The notes under the pieces are model-generated. The model was not told the origin of the DNA and made no database searches. It saw only the letters and a program-made list of their open reading frames with translations. A stretch of 58,742 nucleotides of DNA, taken from the NCBI GenBank assembly GCA_009838625.1, contig VXRG01000066.1, positions 1 to 58,742 of the forward strand, read 5' to 3'. How positions within the stretch are numbered: the first letter of the stretch is position 1; every line of letters starts with the position of its first letter. This document shows positions 16,715-25,915 of this stretch, in pieces. The DNA is from Caldilineaceae bacterium SB0664_bin_27. GTDB taxonomy: Bacteria; Chloroflexota; Anaerolineae; Caldilineales; Caldilineaceae. Both the position numbers and the translations under genes were made by a program.

Positions 16715-18178
16715 ATGAACGCCGCCAATCCGGTTCCGGACCAACCGAAGGGCAACTCTGCCCTGACCCTGCTCTTCATGTCCCTGGAAGACGCGCATGA
16801 ACCGCGCGGCCGGCTGCTTACGGGCGGCTGCCGGCTCGTTCGCGATGACGGCCCTCCTGAAGGGCTGGAGGAGGACCTGAACGAATTCGTCCAGGACCTG
16901 GCGTTCACCAGCCTCCAGGAGCCCAACGGCGATATCCACGTCTGGTACAGTCTGCGGCGCAGCCCCGAGCGGTTTCTGGTCGAGCGGCTGAGCGCCGAAC
17001 AGGCCAGCGCACGAAGCCATTCTGAGAGCGACAAAACGTTTAGCCTAACACGCCCGGGCTGGGACCCCTCCAGGCTGAAGTGGCAGGTCTGCTATGCCCG
17101 CACCCGCGATGGCATCCACTTCGAACGGCCGGACCTGGGCATCGTCGCGGACGCCAAGTCGCCCAATGTGTTGATCGACAATGGCGGCATCTTTTCGGTG
17201 ATGCGGAACGACGAGGCGACCGATCCCAGTCGCCGCTACGCCATGATCCACACCGGCTGGGGCCCCGTGCACCCCGAAGGTCCGTTGCCGGGGCATCATC
17301 CGGTCCACAACGCGGGCGCGGCCTTTTCGGCGGACGGTCTGCACTGGCAGGAGTGGGAGCATAACCCGGCCTTCCGCGACGGCAACGACGCCTTTTCGGC
17401 CATCTATGACCCGCGCAGCCAGAAATACCTTTGCTACCAGGCCGTAAAGCGGCCATTCGCGGCGGCGCTTGCGGACAGCATCGGGCCAGACCAGCGCCGC
17501 GTGCTGGCGATCCGCAGCAGTGACGACGGCGCCCACTGGTCGCGCCTGGAGAACTTCATCGAACCTGATGCGGATGATCCCCCGGATCTCGAACTCTATA
17601 TGTTTACCGTGTTCACCTACCGTGATCGCTTTGTCGGCCTGATGCGCAACTATGCCCGCAGCCCGCTCATGATCGGCGAACACGGGCCGCATATTTCCTA
17701 TGAATGGTGGGTGAGTCACGATGGGCGACGCTGGCAGCGCCCGGCGCGCGAGATGCACGTGGGGGTGTTTACTACCTGCACACCCTTTGTCGTTGACGGC
17801 CGCCTGTGCTTCCTCGAGTACAACACGATGCGGCGCTACAGCACGCCGGTCGACCGTATAACCTGGGTGGGGTCGCAGTCCAACGCCGAGTTTTCGTCGC
17901 GCCTGTTCAATGTCCCGCAACGCCCCCTGACGGTCAACCTGCAGAGCGGCACAGGCACGCTGCTACCCGATCAGGCCTACGTGATGGTGGAGGTGCGGCA
18001 ACCGGACGGCAGCGCAGTCGAGGGTTACGAGCGCGAAAAATGTGTCCTCAGCGACGTGGATGGCGTCGCCCTGCCGCTGCGGTGGGACGGGAAGGACACG
18101 ACGGGCCTGGCCGGGCGTGACGTCTGCCTGCGTTTCTACCTGCGCGACGCGCGCATCTACGCTGTGAATGAGTCCTGA
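16715..18178 (+). CDS. Beta-propeller glycosidase-like protein (GH32/43-like)
   Basis: A 487-residue cytosolic protein without a signal peptide. Repeated blade motifs of the GH32/43 and sialidase type are visible: CYARTRDGIHFERPDLG, AAFSADGLHWQEWE, AIRSSDDGAHWSRLENF and WWVSHDGRRWQRPAREM, each with a Ser/Arg/His-Asp-(Asp)-Gly-x-x-Trp/Phe turn. An N-terminal extension of about 95 residues and a C-terminal beta-sandwich (after residue 390) flank them. Acidic residues for catalysis exist but I cannot assign them. The start is ATG 16715, with GGGAGG 8 bases upstream. Similar domain logic is seen in the protein at 56887. The substrate is unknown. Confidence 0.65.
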   Translation: MNAANPVPDQPKGNSALTLLFMSLEDAHEPRGRLLTGGCRLVRDDGPPEGLEEDLNEFVQDLAFTSLQEPNGDIHVWYSLRRSPERFLVERLSAEQASARSHSESDKTFSLTRPGWDPSRLKWQVCYARTRDGIHFERPDLGIVADAKSPNVLIDNGGIFSVMRNDEATDPSRRYAMIHTGWGPVHPEGPLPGHHPVHNAGAAFSADGLHWQEWEHNPAFRDGNDAFSAIYDPRSQKYLCYQAVKRPFAAALADSIGPDQRRVLAIRSSDDGAHWSRLENFIEPDADDPPDLELYMFTVFTYRDRFVGLMRNYARSPLMIGEHGPHISYEWWVSHDGRRWQRPAREMHVGVFTTCTPFVVDGRLCFLEYNTMRRYSTPVDRITWVGSQSNAEFSSRLFNVPQRPLTVNLQSGTGTLLPDQAYVMVEVRQPDGSAVEGYEREKCVLSDVDGVALPLRWDGKDTTGLAGRDVCLRFYLRDARIYAVNES

Positions 18179-18272
18179 TGCTGTGACAAGCGCGCGTTGC
18201 CTGTCAATGTCACCGCCGACCGTGTCATCGAAGCGCACCGGTTGCTCGAATCCGATCCCGTGAAGGACGGCC

Positions 18273-18290
18273 CGGCCGGCAGACCGGCCG
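18273..18290. terminator. GC-rich hairpin between convergent genes
   Basis: A 7-base perfect stem CGGCCGG/CCGGCCG with a CAGA loop in the 132-base gap between the convergent glycosidase-like genes. There is no T-tract, so it is at best a weak or Rho-assisted terminator. Confidence 0.3.
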
Positions 18291-18310
18291 CAGAGCACCT
18301 CTTTGAAACT

Positions 18311-20365
18311 TCATTCCGACTGTTTCTCCGTCGCTCCGCCGGTAAAGAACGGGCCGGGCGTCTCACCCCGCAACAGCTTGTCCAGATCGTCCAGGAACTC
18401 CAGGTAGGTGCCCTGCCAGCCGAAGTGATCCCAGAACCAGCCGTCATACGGGGACCCCACCGTGGCCTCGCCCTTCGGAACGTCGGCGTAACGGGCGCGC
18501 ATTGCCTCGATCTGCCCCGCCTGCAGCCGCCCCAGTTTGTAGTCCAGGTACAGCCCGAAACAGTCCACAAAGATGCGCACGTCGTTCAGGTTGGCTTCGA
18601 GCAATCCGGCGACCTGGGCAAAGGATGCCGGGTCAATCCTGCCTTCCAGTTGCTGCCACGCTGCCAGCACGCCTTCCATATGGCCGGCGGCCATGCGCTT
18701 CTCCGCCATCAACTCGGCGGCATAGGCGTCGGTCAATGGCATGCGGTTGAAGATAAGTTGGTAGCGCGGGTCGTTGCGCAGCGCCTCGCGCTGCGCCTCA
18801 GGATAGGCGTCGAGCGGCAACTCCAGTCCGAGGACGTTCTCGCCGACCCGGTCCATCCCTGGATGCAAGAGATCGGTCCACACGCGCCACGGTCCATTGA
18901 GCCGCGTATCAAGGTAGTTGTAGCGGGCAACATAACTGTGGCACTGGGTGAAGGCGCAGCGGCTGAAAAGAGCGCCGATGGTGGCGGGATAGGTTGCGCG
19001 CAGGCCAGGCAGAAACGCCACCGCATCGGCCCCGTACTCCATCGTCAGCCACTGGCACAGGATGTCGTCCGGGTCGAGGTAGGGGTTCCAGCACAGCTTG
19101 CCGTAGGTGTGCCAGTTGGAGAGGTTGAGCGGATGGTCTACGTACTGGGGATGTACGGCCATGTTGGCGTCACATCCCTCGTATCCCTTGTCTGCCGCCG
19201 TGCGAAAGTCCACCAGCCAGCGGTGCGCCATCGAGCACGGCAAAAAGTTCATGCCAGCCGAATCGCCCACCAGCGCGACCTGAAGCACGTAGGGCGAACG
19301 TTCTCCGGGCCGATTACCGGAATGGCTCCAGATCGGGTGCGGCGGATAAGGTGGGCGGTGGTCCCAGTAGTTGTGGCAGTGTGCGATTCGCACGTTTTCG
19401 GGAAAGTCATCCCCCCAGTCGCCATACATTTCCGCCTCCGCGCTAGCATGGGCGGCCTGGTCGGTGCCGGTGAGCCATATCAGATCACCGCCGAGGGTGG
19501 CTACGGCGTCGCTGACCACGCGTATGCCCGCTAAAACACGCTCGCGCAGGGGAGTCGCAGCGCAGCGGTCGCAGTCGTCTTCGTGAGGGCCAGGCGCCTC
19601 TTCGCCAGCGCCTCTCAGCCTGAAATTGCGCACCGTCGGCATGGCGACGGCCATACGCGCCACAAAGTCTTTCCACTGCTCACGGATATGGTCCGAGTAC
19701 GGACACAGCGTCACATAATGGCCACTTTCGTCGGGGGAGGTATAGTGGAGCGCCAAACGTATTGAGACGCCAAAGCGATCCATAAACTGCGCGAACCGCT
19801 CGACCGGCTCGGCGTGTGAGAGCCAGCGTTCGAACAACGACCCTCTCGACGCGTATTGGGAGAACAGGGTGAGGCTGTTGACGCGCATGGCCAGCAGCCG
19901 CCGGGCGAAATCCAGGTACTCCGGGATCTCCTCGGGCCGCAGCATTTTGTCATAGTCCAGAATGCTGTCGAAGGGCAGACACCAGACCATGCTGGATGGC
20001 GTCTCCCACATGTCTACGCTGCGCAGAGCAAAATGGGGGCCATCGGTCATCGTCATGATGGCCCGACCCAGACGGGCGCGGTCAATGCACTCCTGCACGC
20101 CATACAACACGCCGTGTCCATCGCCGCCCGTAATGTGCAGCGTTTTGGCACTCTCCACTTCGATACAGAAGTGCTCCGGCTCCAGGTCGGTCGCGTTTGT
20201 GCTTAACAACGCCGTCACATCCCCCGCGTCTGCACCGATGGTCGGCTTCCTCGCCCCCAGCCTTTCGATCCAGCGTGCCAGTTCGACGGCTGCGGTGCGC
20301 ACGCGCGGGCTGGCGTCGCGCGCAAGTCGGATCGTATCAATCGCCCCAATCTGCATCTGTGCCAT
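18311..20365 (-). CDS. GH67-like alpha-glucuronidase-related glycosidase, copy 1
   Basis: A 684-residue protein with the layout of GH67 alpha-glucuronidases. The N-terminal beta domain (1-115) ends in the GGDGHGVLYGVQECIDRA block. A TIM-barrel region follows from RSVDMWE, then a helical C-terminal part with HPLNLSNWHTYGKLCWNPYLDPDDIL, close to the GH67 NLYGYGRLAWNPDLSAEEI pattern. A distinctive GAGEEAPGPHEDDCDRC segment lies near residue 250 and probably carries an acid catalyst. No signal peptide is present, so it would act on imported oligosaccharides. A paralogue with the same architecture is at 31915. It lies 51 bases after a dehydrogenase gene in the same direction. Exact family membership is unproven. 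Confidence 0.7.
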   Translation of the reverse strand: MAQMQIGAIDTIRLARDASPRVRTAAVELARWIERLGARKPTIGADAGDVTALLSTNATDLEPEHFCIEVESAKTLHITGGDGHGVLYGVQECIDRARLGRAIMTMTDGPHFALRSVDMWETPSSMVWCLPFDSILDYDKMLRPEEIPEYLDFARRLLAMRVNSLTLFSQYASRGSLFERWLSHAEPVERFAQFMDRFGVSIRLALHYTSPDESGHYVTLCPYSDHIREQWKDFVARMAVAMPTVRNFRLRGAGEEAPGPHEDDCDRCAATPLRERVLAGIRVVSDAVATLGGDLIWLTGTDQAAHASAEAEMYGDWGDDFPENVRIAHCHNYWDHRPPYPPHPIWSHSGNRPGERSPYVLQVALVGDSAGMNFLPCSMAHRWLVDFRTAADKGYEGCDANMAVHPQYVDHPLNLSNWHTYGKLCWNPYLDPDDILCQWLTMEYGADAVAFLPGLRATYPATIGALFSRCAFTQCHSYVARYNYLDTRLNGPWRVWTDLLHPGMDRVGENVLGLELPLDAYPEAQREALRNDPRYQLIFNRMPLTDAYAAELMAEKRMAAGHMEGVLAAWQQLEGRIDPASFAQVAGLLEANLNDVRIFVDCFGLYLDYKLGRLQAGQIEAMRARYADVPKGEATVGSPYDGWFWDHFGWQGTYLEFLDDLDKLLRGETPGPFFTGGATEKQSE

Positions 20366-20416
20366 GTTTCGGCTCCCGGTGTGCCCTCCTCGCTCGCGTG
20401 CTACGCGCGCAGCGAC

Positions 20417-21367
20417 TTACTCCCAGATAAATACCGTGCCCGACAGTTCATGCGGGGCGTCGCGCAGGGTGTCGTAGATGCGTTGGGCCTCGGTCACCGG
20501 CACCACTTCCTGGAGCAGCGGCGCGATATCGACCAAGCCCCGGCGGACGAGCCGGCACAGATTTGTCAGATCATCGCGGTCATAGCCCGTGTTCTGCCTG
20601 ATGGTAATCTCGTGCGCCTGCCCCAGATTGAAAGTATAGTTGACCTTAAAGCGGCCGCCGATGAGCAGCAGCCTGCCCCGGCTCTTGAGCGCGCGAATCA
20701 GCCGGTCCTCCATCCCTTCGACGCCCGCCACGTCGATGACTGCGTCGAAGGCGCCGTCGGCGATCTGTTTCTCCCAGCCGTCACCGGCGACGTCGAACAC
20801 GTCCTCGGCGGCGCCGATCCGTCGCGCCCGTTCCAGCCGGCGCGGATCGATTTCGCAGACGGCGACGCGCGCGCCCATCACGCTGGCGATCTGCGCCGCC
20901 ATCTGGCCGATAAACCCCTGGCCGACGACAAGAACTCGTTCGCCCAGGCGCAGATCAGCGTGCCGGCAGGAACGCATGGCCACACTGGACATGCCGAACA
21001 GCGCGGCCTGTTGGGGGTCAACGTCCTCTGGCAGTTTGATGAGCAGCCCATCTTCACGCGTTACCACATATTCCTTGTGGTCGGCATTGATATACACCAG
21101 GTCGCCGACGGCAAGCTCCACAACATCAGGCCCGGTCTCGATCACGCGCCCCACGTGTTGATAGCCCCACCCGGCCGGCAGCGCGTCGTCAGGATGCGCA
21201 TAGTTGCCGCCAACCAGATCGTTGTGCTCGGTCCCGTTGGTGATGCCCGAATAGATGGTCCGGCTCTTGACCTGGTTGCCGGTCGGTCCCTGCGGCGCCG
21301 GCCAGTCGCTGACCAGTACCTTCTCGCGTCTCTTGTCGGGCCGGAGTCTGGTCACTAAAGCACGCAT
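20417..21367 (-). CDS. Zinc-independent medium-chain dehydrogenase
   Basis: A 316-residue medium-chain dehydrogenase/reductase of the BchC-like/bi-domain subgroup. The N-terminal GroES-like domain has SGITNGTEHNDL in place of the catalytic-zinc cysteine loop, and GYQHVGRVIETG. The Rossmann domain has VLVVGQGFIGQMAAQIA (GxGxxG, about residues 135-151) and the acidic NAD-binding CEIDPRR. It probably oxidises a sugar hydroxyl to a keto-sugar. The start is ATG 21367, with CGGAGA 8 bases upstream. It precedes the GH67-like gene and follows a ThuA fragment. Confidence 0.82.
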   Translation of the reverse strand: MRALVTRLRPDKRREKVLVSDWPAPQGPTGNQVKSRTIYSGITNGTEHNDLVGGNYAHPDDALPAGWGYQHVGRVIETGPDVVELAVGDLVYINADHKEYVVTREDGLLIKLPEDVDPQQAALFGMSSVAMRSCRHADLRLGERVLVVGQGFIGQMAAQIASVMGARVAVCEIDPRRLERARRIGAAEDVFDVAGDGWEKQIADGAFDAVIDVAGVEGMEDRLIRALKSRGRLLLIGGRFKVNYTFNLGQAHEITIRQNTGYDRDDLTNLCRLVRRGLVDIAPLLQEVVPVTEAQRIYDTLRDAPHELSGTVFIWE

Positions 21368-21395
21368 ACAGCTGTCTCCGGGATGAAGACCGCGC

Positions 21396-21806
21396 CTAGA
21401 TTCGTTGCGCTGCCCACTGGATTCCGCGCAACACGGTCTCGCCAAAATCGGGGTTTGCCCACGTCAGATTGTCATGCCCCGATTGGAAGCAGAAGACACG
21501 CGCACGCCTGTGCATCCTCGCCCAGGCGATGGCGCCCATGCTCCTGGGATGGTCCGCTGTCAACAGAATCTCGCTGTCCACCCCCGGTTCGTCCATCATG
21601 TATGTCTCGTCAGCCATCTCCCAGGCGTTGCGGTCTTTGGTGACCGGATGGTCGGGATCGGCGATCTCGACGCGCAGCGTCTGCTCGGGATGATGGCCGA
21701 AGCTGCGATCCTGGATACCGACCATCTCGCTCCAGACCGGCCACTGCGGGTAGGCAAGGATGGAATGGTGCAGGAGGACGATGCTTTGCTCCGGCGTTCG
21801 CCAGTG
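21396..21806 (-). pseudogene. 5'-truncated ThuA-domain gene
   Basis: The frame encodes the C-terminal two-thirds of a ThuA (trehalose utilisation, class I amidotransferase-like) domain. Recognisable are a VLLHHSILAYPQWPVWSEM block just after its 5' edge, DRSFGHHPEQTLRVEI, EMADETYMM, SEILLTADHP and the C-terminal ARVFCFQSGHDN. The N-terminal ~80-100 residues of a normal ThuA are missing: homology begins directly after the terminator of the upstream ABC operon, and the first in-frame ATG is at 21725, inside the domain. It is probably a relic joined to the operon end by a deletion. Its ThuA relatives often sit beside sugar oxidoreductases, as here. Confidence 0.7.
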
Positions 21807-21848
21807 AAAAGAAACGCTGGGGACGACGAATCCCTCCGTCCCCAGCGT
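21806..21848 (-). terminator. Rho-independent terminator of 21.9-25.6 kb ABC operon
   Basis: On the reverse strand a perfect 12-base stem CGTCCCCAGCGT/ACGCTGGGGACG (arms at 21837-21848 and 21814-21825, 11-base loop) is followed by TTCTTTTC. It stands 66 bases downstream of the binding-protein gene and immediately before the ThuA fragment. Confidence 0.8.
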
Positions 21849-21913
21849 CTTGGTCGTTAGACGGCGTACAGTCCGGATCGCACGCCGTTCAGAATGGGCG
21901 CGTCGCAGCTACT

Positions 21914-23584
21914 CTACTGCGCGCGCGACAGAGCGGAGTTGTACGCATCCACAATGTCCTGGGCGCCCATGCTCTCGATCGTGGAGGTGAGCTCGCCCCA
22001 CGTGTCGTCATTGATTTCAATCTGCCCTTCGATCATCTGCTGGATCGTTTCAAGCAGATAGGTATCAATCGGAGCGCCGAGGCTGGCGGCTGTCTCCGCC
22101 TCCTCTTCGTTCAGTACGATGGAAGGCAGCGGGTCGCCGTAGGAGCCGCTGGGATTGATGAACTGATCGTCAATCCATCTCCAGCCATCCGGGAATTCCG
22201 GCGCCGGCCAGTCTGCCATCAGGCCCCAATGCGGTTCGGCCTCCGGCCACCATACACGGGCGAGCGAGCCGATGTCATTGATGAACGCCGTTTCGTTGGT
22301 CATCGCGGGCGGGGACTCGGGGATCGCGCCGGCGCAGTAGTGCTTTTCCTTCAGGCTCGGATGGCGCTGAATGGTGTCGGTGTAGCACTTGGTCCCGTCG
22401 GCGCGATAGGTCCAATCCACGCCCTCTTTGCCCTGGTATATCAGGAAGCGGCCCTCGGTGCTGAAGAGGTAGTCGATCAGCCACACGGCTGCTTCGATCT
22501 CTGCCTGGGAAGAGGAGCCCGAGATGACCAGGGGGTTCCCCAGCCAGACATTGGAGGGGGCGGGCCAGAGAATCTTTTCGCCGTCGACGGTCAGCGACAT
22601 GACGGGGTAGAACTTGCCCTGGTCAATGCCGGCATTGCCGACGCACGAATAGAAGTGCCAGCCCGTGTTCTCGAGAATGGCTCCGGCCTCGCAGGTGCCG
22701 CGCGCCAGCGCCTCCCAATCCGGGTCGCTCATGGTCGCATACTCCGGATGCAGGACGCCGTTCTCCCACATCCAGTTCATGAACTCGACCATGGTGCGGA
22801 AGCGGTCCATCAGCGGGCCATACTCATACTGCTCGGTGTAGGGGTTGTAGTAAACGGTCAGGTCGGTGCCCAGCCATTTGGCCCAGTTGCCCGTATGGCC
22901 GGTGAAGCCGCTGCGGCTGGAGATGACAGGCTTGCCGCCCAGTTGATCTTTCAGGCACAACATAGCGCCTTTGAGATCCTCCAGAGTCAGGATGGCGTCC
23001 CAGTTGCCATTCCACCTGTCCTCGATGATCCCGCACTGCTCGATCAGGTCCGCGCGCAGTTGCAGCCACGGCCGGAGCTGGCGTAGCCGTCTGACCTGGG
23101 GCACGGCGTATATGTTGCCGTCGGGCGAGGTCATCAACTTCTCCATATCGGGCTGTCTGTCCATCTCGGCCACGAGATTGGGCATGTCGCCAGCCTCGAT
23201 GTAGGGGGTGAGCGAGGCAAACAGCCCTTGCGGACCGAACTCGTGCGCAATGTCCATCGGCGTCCCGGTCGAATCGGCCGGCAGGCCTAACTGCATGATA
23301 TCCGGCAGATCACCGGAGGCCAGGGTGGTGGCGATCCGCTCACCGAGAAACTCTCGTGGGATCTGGCGGAACGCATAGTTGAAGCCGGTCCGGTCGGCCA
23401 ACAACTGCATCGAGTAGGTCTCAGGCGTGATATCTCCAAAGACACCTTCGGGCGCGATCATCAGTTCCAGCTCGACGGTGCCGGAGGTCTCGACGGTCCC
23501 GGGCGCCTGCGGAACGCAGCTCACCAGGAGCATGCTCAAAACCATGAGCATGCAAGCAGATAACGACAGGCTGAATCTCTTCAT
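21914..23584 (-). CDS. ABC transporter solute-binding lipoprotein (LplA-like)
   Basis: A 556-residue extracellular binding protein of the type used with LplBC-like permeases for oligosaccharide or lipo-oligosaccharide uptake. The signal peptide ends in a lipobox LVSC at about residue 21 (CVPQAPG). The mature part has the long two-lobed fold, with DLPDIMQLGLP near residue 105, characteristic of these proteins. ATG 23584 is chosen because GAGGAG lies 6 bases upstream. It is the last gene of the operon, with a terminator behind it. The length of over 500 residues is usual for this subgroup. Confidence 0.88.
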   Translation of the reverse strand: MKRFSLSLSACMLMVLSMLLVSCVPQAPGTVETSGTVELELMIAPEGVFGDITPETYSMQLLADRTGFNYAFRQIPREFLGERIATTLASGDLPDIMQLGLPADSTGTPMDIAHEFGPQGLFASLTPYIEAGDMPNLVAEMDRQPDMEKLMTSPDGNIYAVPQVRRLRQLRPWLQLRADLIEQCGIIEDRWNGNWDAILTLEDLKGAMLCLKDQLGGKPVISSRSGFTGHTGNWAKWLGTDLTVYYNPYTEQYEYGPLMDRFRTMVEFMNWMWENGVLHPEYATMSDPDWEALARGTCEAGAILENTGWHFYSCVGNAGIDQGKFYPVMSLTVDGEKILWPAPSNVWLGNPLVISGSSSQAEIEAAVWLIDYLFSTEGRFLIYQGKEGVDWTYRADGTKCYTDTIQRHPSLKEKHYCAGAIPESPPAMTNETAFINDIGSLARVWWPEAEPHWGLMADWPAPEFPDGWRWIDDQFINPSGSYGDPLPSIVLNEEEAETAASLGAPIDTYLLETIQQMIEGQIEINDDTWGELTSTIESMGAQDIVDAYNSALSRAQ

Positions 23585-23707
23585 TTCCATCTCCTCTACT
23601 GTGTATAAGCCGGATGAATCGCAGACTGTATAGAGTACAGGCTGTAGCCAAAGTACCACTCGATATAACCACCTCCTTCCCTCGATTCGGCGATAGCGCG
23701 CCCGGGG

Positions 23708-24586
23708 TTACCCTTTGATCGCGCCGACCAGTGTGCCCTGTACAAAGTACTTCTGGACAAAGGGATACACCAGCAGAATCGGACCCAATGTCACGATGAC
23801 GGTTGCCATCTTCACCTGCCTGAAAAACGCCTTGGCCTGCAAAGTGTCGGCGTAGTTCCCCTGCACCACCTCCCCGGTGGCGCCCCGTATCAGCATCCGC
23901 CGCAGCATGATGGTCAAGGGGAACTTTTCCGAGTTGTTGAGATAGAGCAGCGGATTGAAGAAGTCATTCCAGATCGCCACGGCAACAAACAGCGCGATGG
24001 TCGCCAGTATCGGTTTGGACAGGGGCACGATGATCTGCAACAGGATGCGAAAGTCGCTGGCGCCGTCCACGCGGGCGGCGTCCTTAAGCTCGCGCGGTAT
24101 GGTCGAGATATTGGCCCGCACAAGGATGATAAACCAGAAGTTAAAGGCAACCGGCAGGGTAATCACCCAGATCGTATTCAGCAGTCCATAACTCTGATAG
24201 GTCAGGTAGGTGGGAATCAGGCCGGCAGAAAAGAACAGCGTCAACCCCAGGATCAGGCTGATCGGGCCGCGCAAGCGAAAACGCGGCTCCGAGAGCGGGT
24301 ATGCCGCCAGCAGGCAGACTATCAGTGTGAAGGTCGTGCCAAGCACCGTGTAGAGGATCGAGTTCCGGTAGGCTCGCACCACCGCATTCGCCCTCGCTAT
24401 GGCCTCGTACGCCTCCACGTTGAAGCCAATCGGAAACAGCTTCACCGATTGCCGCCACACGGCTTCGCCGTCGCTCACCGAGATCGAAAAGACGTACAGC
24501 AGCGGGTAGAGCATCAGGCAACTGAACCCGATCAGGAACAGGTAGTTCAGATAGTCGAACAACCGCATCTTTCTCAGGGTATGCAC
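23708..24586 (-). CDS. Carbohydrate ABC transporter permease (LplC/MalG-like)
   Basis: A 292-residue inner-membrane permease with six predicted helices, the first at FLIGFSCLMLYPLLYVFSI. The cytoplasmic EAA loop reads DAARVDGASDFRILLQIIVPLSKP. The C-terminal FVQKYFVQGTLVGAIKG is typical of MalG-type subunits. The first codon is GTG 24586, 14 bases after the other permease, with GAGGTG before it. It pairs with the LplB-like protein upstream. No ATPase gene is nearby; such systems often share a common MsmK-type ATPase. Confidence 0.9.
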   Translation of the reverse strand: MHTLRKMRLFDYLNYLFLIGFSCLMLYPLLYVFSISVSDGEAVWRQSVKLFPIGFNVEAYEAIARANAVVRAYRNSILYTVLGTTFTLIVCLLAAYPLSEPRFRLRGPISLILGLTLFFSAGLIPTYLTYQSYGLLNTIWVITLPVAFNFWFIILVRANISTIPRELKDAARVDGASDFRILLQIIVPLSKPILATIALFVAVAIWNDFFNPLLYLNNSEKFPLTIMLRRMLIRGATGEVVQGNYADTLQAKAFFRQVKMATVIVTLGPILLVYPFVQKYFVQGTLVGAIKG

Positions 24587-24599
24587 GGTCTACACCTCG

Positions 24600-25589
24600 C
24601 TACCACAGTCCCTCGCGGTCCTCATTCGTTCGCTTTACGATGTAGTTGGCCGCCACCACCAGAGCGAAGGCCACGATGGAGTCGAAAAACCCGATCGCCG
24701 CGCCGTAGCTGAAGTCAAACTTTATCAGCCCGCGGCGGTAGACATAGGTCGCGATGACGTCCGAAACACTGTAGGTGGCCGGTTGTTGCAGCAGGAACGC
24801 TCGCTCAAATCCCACCGAAACGATAGACGAGACAGAGAGAATCAGCGTGACACTGATCACCGGCAGCAGTCCGGGCAGGGTGACGTACAGGATACGCTGC
24901 CAGCGCGACGCGCCGTCCACGATCGCGGCTTCATACAGTTCCGGTGGAATGCCTGTCAGTGCAGCCAGGTAGATGATTGAGCCCCAGCCAACGCCCTGCC
25001 AGACGACGGAGCCGACGTACAGCGGCCGAAACCACGCCGGCGAGCCCAGGATGCGCCACTTTTCTCCGGTCAGGGCAACCGCCATCTGGTTGACGATGCC
25101 GTCGGAACTGAAAAAGTCATACATCAGACCGACGATCACCACCACAGCGACGAAATGCGGCAGGTAGCTGATCGACTGGGTCACTCGCTTAAAGAGGCCG
25201 TGCTGCTGTTTGACTTCGTTGAGCAGCACCGCGAAAACGATCGGCAGCGGATAGGAGATCACCAGCGTCCAGAAGCCAAGCACGACTGTGTTTTTTACCA
25301 CGCGGAAGAAAAAGGGGTCCTCGAAGAACTTGAGGAAATTCTCCAGGCCCACCCATTCGCTGCCCCTGACCCCGGCTACGATGTTGTAGTCTTTGAAGGC
25401 GATCTGCAGGCCGTACAAGGGATAGAAGCGAAAGAGGAAAAAGCCGACCAGCACAGGCAGGATCATCACATAGAGCTGCCAGTTATTGCGGAATTCTCTC
25501 TCCAGCCGCCCGCGCCAGTCGTGCAGGCGTGAGCGGGGATCGGATATTTCCGGAACCAGTGCAGCGCCTGTTGTCACATCTTTTCCCAT
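24600..25589 (-). CDS. Carbohydrate ABC transporter permease (LplB-like)
   Basis: A 329-residue permease. After a ~35-residue cytosolic N-terminus come the LYVMILPVLVGFFLFRFYPLY helix and IAFKDYNI, hallmarks of the LplB/YtcP group. The EAA loop is YEAAIVDGASRWQRILYVTLPG (about residues 217-238). It is the first gene of the reverse operon LplB-LplC-LplA-like. A promoter with a 17-base spacer lies about 190 bases upstream. Confidence 0.9.
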   Translation of the reverse strand: MGKDVTTGAALVPEISDPRSRLHDWRGRLEREFRNNWQLYVMILPVLVGFFLFRFYPLYGLQIAFKDYNIVAGVRGSEWVGLENFLKFFEDPFFFRVVKNTVVLGFWTLVISYPLPIVFAVLLNEVKQQHGLFKRVTQSISYLPHFVAVVVIVGLMYDFFSSDGIVNQMAVALTGEKWRILGSPAWFRPLYVGSVVWQGVGWGSIIYLAALTGIPPELYEAAIVDGASRWQRILYVTLPGLLPVISVTLILSVSSIVSVGFERAFLLQQPATYSVSDVIATYVYRRGLIKFDFSYGAAIGFFDSIVAFALVVAANYIVKRTNEDREGLW

Positions 25590-25915
25590 GGCTACACCTT
25601 GAGACTGCTAGTGAGACCAGGACTCCTGGCATTCGCCTGCAGGGCTGTGGGGGGCTGGGCTCAGGCAGGGCTAGATATCTGACCGGTCGCCGCGCTTGTG
25701 CTTCTTTGTTTATGAACTGCGAGAGAAAGTCGTTGCTGTGGAATCAGATACAAGGTGTCAGGTACTACGTACCGGTGCGCAGTCTACTTGATACATCAGG
25801 CACTGTCAAGCAAATAAAATTTTGAAGCGCATCCTACATTGTTGGGCAGTTGCGATTTCAGTCAGCAGCCCGGTAGCTGGGCGCTGTGTGTATGCAAAGA
25901 CAGACTCAGACTCTG
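25590..25915. other. Leader region of LplB-like operon
   Basis: 326 bases between the operon's first start and the end of the 2-hydroxyacid dehydrogenase. It contains one good reverse-strand promoter (25781-25809) and no gene that I recognise. The ~190-base untranslated leader has no obvious riboswitch-like fold that I can read by eye. Confidence 0.45.
25781..25809 (-). promoter_or_regulatory. Promoter of LplB-like operon
   Basis: Reverse strand: perfect TTGACA (25809-25804), a 17-base spacer, then TAGACT (25786-25781). CTTGA and TCAAG half-sites sit at the -35 and just before the -10, which could serve a symmetric regulator. Confidence 0.55.
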
